Origin: Streptomyces sp. NBC_01460
GTDB lineage: Bacteria > Actinomycetota > Actinomycetes > Streptomycetales > Streptomycetaceae
Direction of reading: 5' to 3'
Assembly: GCF_036227405.1 (NCBI RefSeq)
Contig: NZ_CP109473.1
Coordinates: 2,790,001 to 2,854,000 of the forward strand
DNA: 64,000 nt
The notes beneath the pieces are model-generated. The model saw nothing but the letters and a program-made list of their open reading frames with translations. It searched no databases and was not told where the DNA came from. Every line of letters begins with the position of its first letter. Position 1 is the stretch's first letter. The position numbers and the translations under genes are program-made. Positions 7,494-18,278 of this stretch are shown here, in pieces.

Positions 7494-8887
7494 GGCCTGA
7501 CCAGCGGTCGCAGGTCCGCGAACCGGCGGTCGCCGATGCCGTCGACCTCACGGAGCTCGTCGACCGAGCGGTATCCCCCGTGCTCGGTGCGGTACTCGAT
7601 GATGTGCTGCGCGAGCACCGGACCCACACCGGGCAGGGTCTCGAGCTGCTCGACGGTGGCCGTGCCGAGGCTCAACGGCGCCATCGGCCCCGCCTGCCCC
7701 GCCCCGGGGCCGCCGTCCGCCGCTGTCCCGCCCCCGGGTGGCGGAGCACCGGGGAGGCCGACCGCGACCTGCTCTCCGTCCGTCAGGACACGCGCCCGGT
7801 TGAGCATGCTGACATCCGCGCCCTCGCGGACACCTCCAGCGGCGCGCAGGGCGTCCGCGACCCGGGAGCCGGCCGGCAGGTGCTGGATCCCCGGCCGGCG
7901 CACCTTGCCGCTCACATCGACGACGATCTGTCCGCCGGGTGCGACGCCGGTCCGCGACCCCGCGGCCGGCCCCGGCGTCATGTCGGGCTGCTGCTGAGCA
8001 CCCGGGGACCCCGAACCGCCTGCCGGACCGCCGGCCTGGACCGCGGCGGCCTCCGTGAGCCGGTCAGGAGCGTGTACGGGCTCAGGTCGGGCGGACCAGA
8101 AATGGGCCGCCGCGAACACCGAGGCCCCGACCAGGACGACGGCGAGCGCGGCGAGCGCGCGTGGCTCCAGGCCGCATCGCGGCTGCAACCAGAGGGGTAA
8201 CCGGTCCCTCAGAGCGGGCAGGACCTCCCTCCACCACCGCGACCGCCCGGTGGTGCCGTCCGGCGCTCCTGGGTGCTGCGGGAGAGCCGGCCCGGCGGCG
8301 GGTGCTGCCGCGAGACCCGCGTCGGGTGCCGGGCACACCGGCGGAGCCGGAGCCGGGGCCAGAGTTGAAGCCGGACCTGAACCCGGAACCGGAACCGGAG
8401 CCGGACCCGAACCCGGAACCGGAGCCGGACCCGAAGCCCAGGACGGTGTCACGCGGGATTGTGCGGCCCCGCCGGACGGAGCCGCGGTCCTGCCCGCGCC
8501 GGCGCCCGGCGCCGCCCCCGCCCCGGCGCCGTTCACCGACCGGTCGCCGGCCATGAGGGCCTCCGCACGGAGGCGGGAGGCCGCCGCGATCTCGGCAGCC
8601 GGTCCGCGCCCGCTACGGCGGCCTCGCCCGTGCCGGGCGGCGGACGCCGCCCCGGGCGCGGTACCGGCCGCCCCGCCGGGCCGGACACCGGAACGGGTAC
8701 GCCCCACGGATCCGGTCCGGCGGGACACACGATGGGCGCCACGATGCGTGGCGCCGCGCGTGGGTGGGTCCATCGCCGCGTGTGCGGGCAGATCCGCGAG
8801 CCGGTACCCGGGCGGGCCCACGGAATCGCCGGTCAGGTGCTGTCGGCCGGTGGCAGGGCTCGACGGGGAAAGCGATCGGGAGGTCAT
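7490..8887 (-). CDS. comEA: ComEA-family helix-hairpin-helix DNA-binding protein
   Basis: Encodes 465 residues. Order: a long disordered Pro/Gly/Ala/Arg-rich N-terminus, with a PVPGSGPAP-type repeat near residues 150-190; one membrane segment (ALAALAVVLVGASVFAAAHF, about 255-275); an SLBB domain (IVVDVSGKVRRPGIQHLPAG); and C-terminal double HhH (TVEQLETLPGVGPVLAQHII, VDELREVDGIGDRRFADL). ComEA binds incoming double-stranded DNA outside the membrane and hands it to ComEC. It is far longer than the ~200-residue Bacillus protein because of the N-terminal extension. The stop overlaps the comEC start. The true start within the low-complexity N-terminus is uncertain. Confidence 0.9.
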   Translation of the reverse strand: MTSRSLSPSSPATGRQHLTGDSVGPPGYRLADLPAHAAMDPPTRGATHRGAHRVSRRTGSVGRTRSGVRPGGAAGTAPGAASAARHGRGRRSGRGPAAEIAAASRLRAEALMAGDRSVNGAGAGAAPGAGAGRTAAPSGGAAQSRVTPSWASGPAPVPGSGPAPVPVPGSGPASTLAPAPAPPVCPAPDAGLAAAPAAGPALPQHPGAPDGTTGRSRWWREVLPALRDRLPLWLQPRCGLEPRALAALAVVLVGASVFAAAHFWSARPEPVHAPDRLTEAAAVQAGGPAGGSGSPGAQQQPDMTPGPAAGSRTGVAPGGQIVVDVSGKVRRPGIQHLPAGSRVADALRAAGGVREGADVSMLNRARVLTDGEQVAVGLPGAPPPGGGTAADGGPGAGQAGPMAPLSLGTATVEQLETLPGVGPVLAQHIIEYRTEHGGYRSVDELREVDGIGDRRFADLRPLVRP

Positions 8888-8939
8888 GCCTCACGACGCT
8901 AGACACCTCCGCGAAAATCCGCCGAGCCGCACCGATTCC

Positions 8940-8966
8940 AGTGGATAACCGCCCAGTTGTGGATAA
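8940..8966 (-). promoter_or_regulatory. Pair of DnaA-box-like sequences
   Basis: On the minus strand, 8958-8966 reads TTATCCACA (perfect classical DnaA box) and 8940-8948 reads TTATCCACT (one mismatch), 18 bp apart and upstream of comEA. A third TTATCCACA lies on the plus strand at 22369-22377. Motif match only; binding is not shown. Confidence 0.4.
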
Positions 8967-8990
8967 CCACGTCACTCCGGGGGGTGAACT

Positions 8991-9836
8991 TCAGCGCGGT
9001 GAGACCACCGCTCCCAGCAGTCCTGGCCCGGTGTGCGCGCCGATCACCGCACCGACCTCGCTCACATGCAGGTCGACGAGCCCCGGAACCCGCCCTCGCA
9101 GCCGCTCCGCGAGCCTCTCGGCCCCGTCCGGGGCGGCCAGATGGTGGACGGCGATGTCCACGGCTCCCTCACCGGCCTGCGCGGCCACGATCTCCTCGAG
9201 CCGCGCGATCGCCTTGGACGCCGTCCGCACCTTTTCCAGCATCTCGATGCGGCCGTCGTCGAGTTGGAGCAGCGGCTTCACCGCGAGAGCCGATCCCAGC
9301 AGCGCCTGGGCGGCACCGATCCGCCCGCCTCTGCGCAGGTAGTCCAACGTGTCGACGTAGAAGAACGCCTTCGTACCCGCCGCCCGCTTCTCCGCCGCCG
9401 CGACCGCCTCGTCCGGTCCGCCGCCCCCCTCGGCGGCCTCGGCGGCCGCGAGCGCACAGAACCCCAGGGCCATGGCCACCATGCCGGTGTCGATGACCCG
9501 CACCGGCACAGGCGCGTCCTTCGCGGCCAGCACGGCGGCGTCGTAGGTCCCGGAGAACTCGGCCGACAGATGGAGGGAGACGATGTGGGTGGCACCCTGC
9601 TCGGCCACGGCGCGGTAGGTGGCGGCGAAGACTTCCGGGCTGGGCCGCGACGTGGTCACCGAGCGGCGCTTCTGCAGGGCGAGCGCCAGCGACCGCGCCG
9701 AGATCTCCGTACCTTCCTCCAGAGCCTGATCCCCCAGGACGACGGTCAGCGGCACCGCGGTGATGCCGTGCCGTTCCATCGCCCGCGGTGGCAGGTAGGC
9801 CGTTGAATCGGTGACGATCGCGACATGGCGGGACAT
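8991..9836 (-). CDS. DegV-family fatty-acid-binding protein
   Basis: Encodes 281 residues from ATG 9836 (MSRHVAIVTDSTAYLPPRAM). DegV proteins (FakB in Firmicutes) bind a fatty acid so that a FakA kinase can phosphorylate it. The VTDSTAYLP N-terminus, the TSRPSPEVF motif that contacts the fatty-acid carboxylate, and the LHLSAEFSGTYDAA segment are all present, and the length is typical. An upstream in-frame GTG would add 7 residues. No fakA-like kinase is adjacent, so the partner must be elsewhere if the role is conserved. Confidence 0.93.
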   Translation of the reverse strand: MSRHVAIVTDSTAYLPPRAMERHGITAVPLTVVLGDQALEEGTEISARSLALALQKRRSVTTSRPSPEVFAATYRAVAEQGATHIVSLHLSAEFSGTYDAAVLAAKDAPVPVRVIDTGMVAMALGFCALAAAEAAEGGGGPDEAVAAAEKRAAGTKAFFYVDTLDYLRRGGRIGAAQALLGSALAVKPLLQLDDGRIEMLEKVRTASKAIARLEEIVAAQAGEGAVDIAVHHLAAPDGAERLAERLRGRVPGLVDLHVSEVGAVIGAHTGPGLLGAVVSPR

Positions 9837-10093
9837 GAGCCGGAGGTTACCTTCCACGGCGGGGACACGGCAGCCCGGGACCGCCCTGCTGATCGTTTTC
9901 GTCCGGTACGGGATCCGTCCCGAACGCGCGTCGGGCTCTTAGGAGCCCTTCCGGGCGGGTGCGAACAGAGCTCGCGCCCCGTCCCTGCCCGCGCCCCCGT
10001 CATTTCCCGTGGAGCGTCGACACCGCGCCCGGTGGGAACGAACGGCGTCCCGCGGCCTGTGCCTCTGCCTGTGCCTGGTGCCTGTGTGGCGCG

Positions 10094-10786
10094 TCAGTTC
10101 GTGGTCTCCGGCCTGGCCGACTTCTCCCACGGATGGTTCGCGCGCAGCCGCGGGTCCGGAGGCGGGGTGAGCGACTGCGGCTCGTCGTCGGCCGGCCCGC
10201 TCCAGCTGTGCCCGGCCGTTCCGCGCTCCGCCACGGGCTCCTCGGTCGTCCAGTGGCGCAGCGCCCCGGCCTCCAGGTCGATCTGCGCGTTCAGCGCGGC
10301 CAGATCGTCGTCGGCGAACTGCCTCGCACGGTCACGCGCCGCCCAGCGCAGCGATTCCGCCGAGTGTGTGATGCGCTCCGTGCGCTCCCTCAGGCCCGGC
10401 AGCAGCGTGGCCACCGTCGCCCGGTCCGGCTCGCGTTCCAGCCGCTTGAGGTCGCTGTCGAGCTCGCGTCCGTGCGCGCTCAGGCGCTGGAAGAGACCCA
10501 CCGACTCGGAGAGGGAGGCATCGTCCGCGGCCCCGGCGTTCAGCGCTTCCTGGGTGGCCCGCATCGACGTACGCAGCGCGAGCCGCAGCTGCGCGAGCTC
10601 CCCCGGCACCCCCGGCTGCCCGTAGCTCTTGGCCCGCAGGGCGGTGTCCTCCACGGAACGGCGGGCCTGCGTGATCGTACGGTCCACGCCGCGCTTGGCC
10701 GCGCGTACCGTCTTGACGCCGGCGTACACCCCGAGCGCCATGAACGCGACGAACAGCAGCGTCAGGATCAGGATCACGGCTTCCAT
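10094..10786 (-). CDS. Single-pass membrane protein with long coiled-coil, function unknown
   Basis: Encodes 230 residues starting MEAVILILTLLFVAFMALGV. Residues 1-23 are one N-terminal membrane segment; ~25-190 are strongly helical and charged with heptad-like patterning (LFQRLSAHGRELDSDLKRLE, LRERTERITHSAESLRWAAR), suggesting a cytoplasmic coiled coil; the C-terminal 40 residues are Pro/Asp-rich and disordered. This architecture recalls septum- or polarity-associated membrane proteins, but I do not recognise a family and assign no function. It is transcribed in the same direction as leuS and separated from it by 284 bp holding hairpins. Confidence 0.82.
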   Translation of the reverse strand: MEAVILILTLLFVAFMALGVYAGVKTVRAAKRGVDRTITQARRSVEDTALRAKSYGQPGVPGELAQLRLALRTSMRATQEALNAGAADDASLSESVGLFQRLSAHGRELDSDLKRLEREPDRATVATLLPGLRERTERITHSAESLRWAARDRARQFADDDLAALNAQIDLEAGALRHWTTEEPVAERGTAGHSWSGPADDEPQSLTPPPDPRLRANHPWEKSARPETTN

Positions 10787-10848
10787 GAACGCCCCTCGGT
10801 TGTCGGATCGGCTGCCCGTGTGCGGCCGCCCCTTCTACCGTAAACGGA

Positions 10849-10891
10849 ACGGGCAGGCCGAGGGTTCCATCGGAACCCCCAACCTGCCCGT
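10849..10891 (-). terminator. Hairpin downstream of leuS
   Basis: Outer stem 10849-10857 with 10883-10891 (ACGGGCAGG/CCTGCCCGT) and inner stem 10863-10868 with 10872-10877 (GGTTCC/GGAACC). It is the most likely terminator for leuS, beyond the repeat array at 10945-11072; the T-tract is weak. Confidence 0.6.
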
Positions 10892-10944
10892 AGGGGAAAG
10901 CCCTGGCACGCTGCCACGGACCGTCCGCGCCGGCCCCGGTCACT

Positions 10945-11070
10945 CCGGACGGCACACACCGCCCGGGTGCCGACCGGGTCGGACGGCACACACCGCCGCC
11001 CAGGTGCCGTCAGACGGCACGCACCACCCGGGTGTCCACCGTTCGAACGGCACGCACCGCCCAGGTGCCG

Positions 11071-11072
<2 letters not shown>
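10945..11072. repeat. Four tandem ~31-35-bp hairpin-forming repeats after leuS
   Basis: Units begin near 10945, 10980, 11011 and 11043. Each contains ACGGCAC, then ACCGCC or a variant, then GTGCCG or a variant, so each can fold into its own hairpin. The array ends at the leuS stop codon. It is REP-like in layout but I do not recognise the family. Confidence 0.7.
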
Positions 11073-13944
<2,872 letters not shown>

Positions 13945-14012
13945 GATCCTCAAAGCTCCATCGATCGTCATCTGCCGGCGCCCACGTCTACGGACACACG
14001 TCTACGGAAACG

Positions 14013-14036
14013 AAAAATCCCCTCGCACAGGAGGGG
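14013..14036 (-). terminator. Attenuator terminator in the leuS leader
   Basis: Read on the minus strand: CCCCTC (14036-14031), loop CTGTGC, GAGGGG (14024-14019), A, then TTTTT (14017-14013). It is a canonical intrinsic terminator, rare in this G+C-rich genome, and lies between the leucine-rich leader ORF and leuS. Confidence 0.85.
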
Positions 14037-14039
14037 ACG

Positions 14040-14095
14040 CCGCGCCGAGTCCGACCAGGCATGCTCACCGGTCGGGAATGATCAGCGCGGCTCGC
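14040..14095 (-). promoter_or_regulatory. Alternative pairing segment of the leuS attenuator
   Basis: Minus-strand CCGACC (14078-14073) can pair with GGTCGG (14056-14051), and GCCGCGC at the end of the leader ORF (14092-14086) with GCGCGGC (14046-14040), enclosing it. The second pairing borders the terminator arm, giving the alternative structure that leader-peptide attenuation requires. Folded by eye only. Confidence 0.55.
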
Positions 14096-14120
14096 TAAGC
14101 AGAAGGCGTACGGCACGCAT
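14082..14120 (-). CDS. leuS leader peptide (MRAVRLLLSEPR)
   Basis: A 12-codon ORF starting with ATG at 14120, 138 nt before the leuS terminator hairpin ends and 176 nt before leuS starts. It holds three consecutive leucine codons, CTT-CTG-CTT, of which CTT is rare in Streptomyces. Stalling of a ribosome here when Leu-tRNA is uncharged would favour the alternative pairing and read-through into leuS. There is no Shine-Dalgarno, but TACCCT lies 7 bp before the ATG, so the leader may be a leaderless mRNA start. The product itself is not expected to have a function. Confidence 0.85.
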   Translation of the reverse strand: MRAVRLLLSEPR

Positions 14121-14374
14121 GGCGTCAGGGTACCGCACGGGCCCGGAGCCCGGCCCGGCACATAGGCGACCCGACGTGCCGTGCGGGCCTCTCCGCGCCG
14201 GGATCGGCAGGCACGCCATCCGCACGGACCTTCCACATGACCCACACACTCCGGAGGTTACTCCGCGTACTGCCCTCTATCGGGGCAACAACTCAAACCT
14301 CGTACCGGCCGGTATACGGCGACCTAGCATGCGGCAACGGGACCGCTTTGCCGAACCATTCGGAGTCGCCCCCC

Positions 14375-15637
14375 ATGAAGCCTCATCGCAGGATCCGTTC
14401 ATCCCCCGCCCTGAGCCCCGGCCAAGGAATGAGCCGCCCGGTGCAGGGTGGGCTGACTGTCGCGGCGCTCGTCCTCATCCCTCTCCCGGCCGTCGCCGGG
14501 AGCGACACCACGCGTGCCGCGTTCGACTTCACCGCCGGTGTCCTGACGCTGGTCTCCCTCACCGCGGCGGTCGCCTGGGGCCTGCTGGCCACCGACCGGG
14601 TGTTCCTCTCGACCCGTCAGCGTCTGACCTGTCAGGGCATCCACCGCGCAGCCGCCGTCGCCTCACTCGGTTTCCTCCTGCTCCATGTCACCGTGAAGGT
14701 GGCCCTCGGGCACGTCGGCCTGATCGGCGCCCTCATACCGTTCGGCACCGGCGTGAGCGGCGCCGCCGGCCTCATCGGCTTCGGTTCACTGGCCGGACTG
14801 CTGATGATCACGACGGCGGCGACCGGCGCCGTGCGCAGCGCCTTCGCCACCCCGGGCAGGATCGCCGGCCGCTGGAGGGCGCTGCACGCGCTGGCCTACC
14901 CGGCCTGGTGTTCCGCGCTGGTGCACGGGCTGTACGCGGGCCGGCAGGCCGCGACCTGGGTCGTCGTGATGTACATGCTCTGCCTCACGGGGGTGGCCGC
15001 GGCACTCGCCCTGCGTCTTCTGCCCGCCCCCGCCAAGCGCCTGCTCACCGGTCTGGTCGCGGGCCTCATCGCCCCGGAGGCCTCTCCGTCCGCCTCGGAC
15101 CCGGTCATACGCCCTTCCCCGCCCCCCGGGCCGGAACACGTCGCCGCGCCGTCCGGCCGGGGTCTGCCTCCCGAGGCGCCAGGCTGGGGCGATGACGACC
15201 GCGGTATACGCGGCACCCCGGTCCGCCCCCGGACGCTGGCCGCACCGGCGCCCCCCGCGTACGAACCATCGGCGTACGCGTCACCTGCCTACGGGCAGCC
15301 GCCGTACGACCCCCCGCCGTACGAGCCCCCGCCGCGCGGTTCCGACCGGCTGGCCCCGGAGCACGGCCCGGCCCCCGCGCCGGCACCTTCGGCGGACTCC
15401 CGGACCGGGATCTCGGCCGCGTACCGGGCCGTCGCCCGCCCCTCGTCCGGACCGGCCCGGACGCCGGACGGCCGCTGGCCCGCCCCGTCCCCCGCACCAC
15501 CCGCGCAGACGCTCAGGGCCGCCTACACCCCGTACCCGCCTCCCGTCTCCGACCAGGAGACCGAACAGCTGCCGGGTCCGCTCTTCCCGCCCTCGGCGGG
15601 AGAACCCTGGCACGCACCAGCAGGAGACCGACCGTGA
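14375..15637 (+). CDS. Multi-pass membrane protein, probable b-type cytochrome/ferric-reductase-like subunit
   Basis: Encodes 420 residues from ATG 14375, with GGAG 10 bp upstream. After a short basic N-terminus there are six or so membrane helices to about residue 235 (LTVAALVLIPLPAVAG, GVLTLVSLTAAVAWGLL, AAAVASLGFLLLHVTVKVAL, AGLIGFGSLAGLLMITTAA, WRALHALAYPAWCSALVHGL, WVVVMYMLCLTGVAAALALR). Paired histidines in IHRAAAV...LLLHVTVK and LHALAYP...ALVHGLY sit as in heme-b ligands of ferric reductase-like domains. The last 185 residues are disordered, rich in Pro and Tyr (YEPSAYASPAYGQPPYDPPP). It overlaps the NuoF-like gene by GTGA, so they probably form one redox complex. The heme assignment is inference. 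Confidence 0.8.
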   Translation: MKPHRRIRSSPALSPGQGMSRPVQGGLTVAALVLIPLPAVAGSDTTRAAFDFTAGVLTLVSLTAAVAWGLLATDRVFLSTRQRLTCQGIHRAAAVASLGFLLLHVTVKVALGHVGLIGALIPFGTGVSGAAGLIGFGSLAGLLMITTAATGAVRSAFATPGRIAGRWRALHALAYPAWCSALVHGLYAGRQAATWVVVMYMLCLTGVAAALALRLLPAPAKRLLTGLVAGLIAPEASPSASDPVIRPSPPPGPEHVAAPSGRGLPPEAPGWGDDDRGIRGTPVRPRTLAAPAPPAYEPSAYASPAYGQPPYDPPPYEPPPRGSDRLAPEHGPAPAPAPSADSRTGISAAYRAVARPSSGPARTPDGRWPAPSPAPPAQTLRAAYTPYPPPVSDQETEQLPGPLFPPSAGEPWHAPAGDRP

Positions 15638-17208
15638 ACGTCCCCCTCCCCGACGTGCCGGAGGTCCGCGTCGTCGGACTCCCCCAGCTGACCACCGGCT
15701 TCGACCTCGTGGAACGCCTCGACCTCGCCATGCACCTGAAGGTGCACGGCCCCCTCGAACCGATGACGGGTGAGCGGCTGGCCGAACTGGCCGAGTCCGT
15801 CTCCCTGCGCGGCCGAGGGGGCGCGGGATTCCCCTTCGGGAAGAAACTGCGCGCCGTCGCGAAGGCATCCATACGCCGCGGGGTGCGGCCCGTCGTCGTG
15901 ATCAACGGCAGCGAGGGCGAGCCGGCCTGCCGCAAGGACACCGTGCTGCTCAACCGCGCGCCGCACCTCATCCTCGACGGCGCCCTGCTCGCCGCCGAGG
16001 CGCTCGGCGCCCGCACCCTGGTCGTGGCCGTCACCCGCAACTCCACGGAGATCTCCGTGCGGACCGCCCTCGCCGAACGCGGCCTGTCCGACCGCCGCGG
16101 CCAGCATCTGCGCGCCCGGGTCGTGCGCACCCCGGAGCGCATGGTCTCCGGGGAGGCCTCGGCGGTCATCCGGGCGGTGAACGGCGGCCCCGCCCTGCCC
16201 CCGGGCCGTCGCGAACGGGCGGCGGAGTCCGGCGTCGCCGGGGCCCCGACCCTCCTGTCGAACGCGGAGACCTACGCACAGCTCGCGGTCGCCGCACGGC
16301 TCGGCGCACGGCGCTACGGCCACACCGGCCTGTCCGACGAGCCCGGCACGGTCCTGCTCACCGTCTCGGGGGCCGTGGCGCGTCCGATGGTGATCGAAGT
16401 GCCCACCGGAGTGCCCCTGCGCTACGTCCTGCAACTGGCCGGCGCTCCGCCCCTCCCTCAGGGCGTGCTCACGGGCGGCTACCACGGCAACTGGATCGAT
16501 GCGACGGCCTCGCACGACGCCGTGGTCTCCAGAGCCTCCCTGGCCGCGGCGGGCGGCGCGCTCGGGGCCGGCGCCATCCTGCCGATCGGGCCGGAGACCT
16601 GCCCGCTCGGTGAGTCCCTGAGAATCGCGAACTGGCTGGCCGCGGAGACCGCGGGCCAGTGCGGCCCCTGCAAGCTGGGGCTGCCGGCGGCCGCCGGCGG
16701 CCTCTCCGACGTGCTGAACGGGGGCGGTCCCGCCGCACTGGAGGCGCTGCGTGAGGTGACCCAGGCCGTGAAGGGCCGCGGGGCGTGCAAACACCCGGAC
16801 GGATCCGCCCGTTTCCTGGCATCCACCCTCTCGGCATTCACGGACGACCTCGCCGCACACGTGCTCGACGGAGGCTGCGGACGGGAGACGCTCGGGGTTC
16901 TTCCGTTGCCCTCCCCCGGCTACGAGGACCTGGAGGAGTCCATCCCGAGCGGCGAGAAGCTGGCGGTGGACTGGACCCTCTGCCAGGGGCACGGCCTGTG
17001 CGCGGACATCGTTCCCGAACTGATCAGGCTGGGTCCCGACGGCTATCCGGCACTCGCGGACGCCGCCGTTCCGGTGCATCTGCGGGGCCGGGCCCAGCGC
17101 GCCGTACGGCGGTGTCCCGCCCTGGCCCTCCGTATCGAACAGGCACCCGCCGAGCGTCCCGCGCTCCCGAGCGCGGGACGCCGGGCGCTGGGCAGCGGAC
17201 GGGGCTGA
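15634..17208 (+). CDS. NuoF-like flavoprotein fused to a C-terminal ferredoxin domain
   Basis: Encodes 524 residues from GTG 15634, overlapping the membrane protein's stop. The NuoF/HoxF-like core shows the FMN/NADH-loop SLRGRGGAGFPFGKK (~53-67) and INGSEGEPACRKDTVLLNRA (~90-109), then an SLBB domain (TVLLTVSGAVARPMVIEVPT). Next is the NuoF iron-sulfur region, with QCGPCKLG and a distant GACKHPDG. The canonical first cysteine of CxxCxxC is Ala here (AGQCGPC), leaving three ligands. The C-terminus has a small ferredoxin: WTLCQGHGLCADIV and RRCPALAL (CxxHxxC...CP, the 3Fe-4S type). It probably carries electrons from NAD(P)H or ferredoxin to the membrane partner; the reaction is unknown. Confidence 0.85.
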   Translation: MNVPLPDVPEVRVVGLPQLTTGFDLVERLDLAMHLKVHGPLEPMTGERLAELAESVSLRGRGGAGFPFGKKLRAVAKASIRRGVRPVVVINGSEGEPACRKDTVLLNRAPHLILDGALLAAEALGARTLVVAVTRNSTEISVRTALAERGLSDRRGQHLRARVVRTPERMVSGEASAVIRAVNGGPALPPGRRERAAESGVAGAPTLLSNAETYAQLAVAARLGARRYGHTGLSDEPGTVLLTVSGAVARPMVIEVPTGVPLRYVLQLAGAPPLPQGVLTGGYHGNWIDATASHDAVVSRASLAAAGGALGAGAILPIGPETCPLGESLRIANWLAAETAGQCGPCKLGLPAAAGGLSDVLNGGGPAALEALREVTQAVKGRGACKHPDGSARFLASTLSAFTDDLAAHVLDGGCGRETLGVLPLPSPGYEDLEESIPSGEKLAVDWTLCQGHGLCADIVPELIRLGPDGYPALADAAVPVHLRGRAQRAVRRCPALALRIEQAPAERPALPSAGRRALGSGRG

Positions 17209-17257
17209 CCGCACACGCCCCGGACCGGTGAACCGCCCAGGGGCGACGGAGACAACG

Positions 17258-17293
17258 AGAAGCGGCTCATCCGATTTCGGATGAGCCGCTTCT
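17258..17293. terminator. Bidirectional terminator between NuoF-like gene and tRNA-Ala
   Basis: A 17-bp perfect stem (17258-17274 with 17277-17293) with a two-base gap, one of the strongest hairpins in the window. It lies between a plus-strand CDS and a minus-strand tRNA, so it can end both transcripts. Confidence 0.85.
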
Positions 17294-17299
17294 TCACTG

Positions 17300-17372
17300 T
17301 GGAGCTAAGGAGAATTGAACTCCTGACCTCCTGCATGCCATGCAGGCGCTCTACCAACTGAGCTATAGCCCC
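17300..17372 (-). tRNA. tRNA-Ala (anticodon GGC), copy 1
   Basis: A 73-nt cloverleaf on the minus strand. The acceptor arm GGGGCTA/TAGCTCC contains the G3-U70 pair that specifies alanine; the anticodon stem CCTGC/GCAGG encloses loop ATGGCAT, giving anticodon GGC; the T arm is AGGAG-TTCAATT-CTCCT. The 3' CCA is not encoded. It reads the GCC codon, the main alanine codon in this G+C-rich genome. Confidence 0.97.
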
Positions 17373-17529
17373 GTGCTGATCGCCGCCCGGTTTCCCTGGC
17401 GACATCGAGAACATTACACGGTCCCCCCGGCCCATCAAAAATCGTTTCCGGTCGGCCCCGATATGCCCGGTCGGCTCCGCCCTGACCAGCGGTTGCCCGG
17501 GGCGCAGCCGGCCGGCCCGGAGTACCCCG

Positions 17530-17763
17530 TCAGGCCGTGGCGAAGGAGTAGAACCGCTTCAGGGTGCAGTGCTCCTCCAGGAGCCGGCCGTAGATCGGCT
17601 CCCCCTCGAGCTCGCGGTACGTCTCGATGGGGTCGCCTTTTATGATCAGCGCCCGCGCGCACTCCTCGCACCAGTACTGGAACTCCGTGTTGACGGGGTC
17701 CATGTCCCTGACGATGGGCGTACCGCTGCCGCACCAGTCGCACTTCCGCCTGTGTGCACCCAT
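17530..17763 (-). CDS. Small zinc-ribbon protein, function unknown
   Basis: Encodes 77 residues from ATG 17763 (MGAHRRKCDWCGSGTPIVRD), with GGAG ten bases upstream. Two knuckles, CDWCG (~8-12) and WCEECAR (~32-38), form a likely four-cysteine zinc ribbon. The C-terminal half (EPIYGRLLEEHCTLKRFYSF) looks helical. The open frame continues about 70 codons upstream, but that stretch is Arg/Pro-rich low complexity and not credible. The gene is alone between two identical tRNA-Ala genes. I recognise it only as a conserved actinobacterial hypothetical. Confidence 0.8.
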   Translation of the reverse strand: MGAHRRKCDWCGSGTPIVRDMDPVNTEFQYWCEECARALIIKGDPIETYRELEGEPIYGRLLEEHCTLKRFYSFATA

Positions 17764-18164
17764 CCGGTCAGCTCCGAGGGCGGCGGCAGGCCGTACACGC
17801 GAAGGAGCTCTCCCGCGAGGTGCCGGGGGCCTGGGTCGCGGTGGGGATGTGGGCGCCGGCGGAACGGCGGGTCGCGGTGGGGGCAAGGGGCGGGCCCGGG
17901 GCCCGTACGCGGCTCGCAGGCATCGCGCTCCCTCCCGATCGGTCCGTCGCCCCCTCCGGCGCTCCGATTCTGCCATGGAGCCGCAAGGGGGTCAGCCCGA
18001 CGACAGCCCCGCAGCCCGCCTTTGTCCTGAACGAAGGGCACGGGACGCGCCCGGCGTACCTGCGAAGACGCACCCGGAGCACCCCGTCGGCCCTTGTCCC
18101 AGGCGGGCCACGGCAGTTGAGACACGATCGGCACGGGTCGCGGCTCCGGATCCGCACAGTCGGC
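17764..18164. other. Intergenic stretch between the zinc-ribbon gene and tRNA-Ala copy 2
   Basis: About 400 bp with no convincing gene on either strand; the open frames here are Arg/Pro-rich low complexity. Its left end holds the zinc-ribbon gene's Shine-Dalgarno and probably its promoter. I see no other defined element. Confidence 0.6.
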
Positions 18165-18197
18165 AAAAAAAATCCCGCCCCCTGCCGGGGACGGGAT
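18165..18197 (-). terminator. Terminator of tRNA-Ala copy 2
   Basis: On the minus strand an ATCCCG/CGGGAT-based G+C-rich stem (18172-18197) is followed by eight consecutive T (18172-18165). It is a typical Rho-independent terminator directly after the tRNA. Confidence 0.85.
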
Positions 18198-18205
18198 CTT
18201 GACTG

Positions 18206-18278
18206 TGGAGCTAAGGAGAATTGAACTCCTGACCTCCTGCATGCCATGCAGGCGCTCTACCAACTGAGCTATAGCCCC
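18206..18278 (-). tRNA. tRNA-Ala (anticodon GGC), copy 2
   Basis: Identical over all 73 nt to the copy at 17300-17372, including the G3-U70 pair and anticodon GGC; CCA not encoded. The two copies are in direct orientation about 0.9 kb apart, with different terminators. Confidence 0.97.

Noticed and set aside
13945..14120. T-box riboswitch upstream of leuS
   Set aside because: No recognisable T-box sequence or specifier loop; the leader peptide plus terminator explains the region better.
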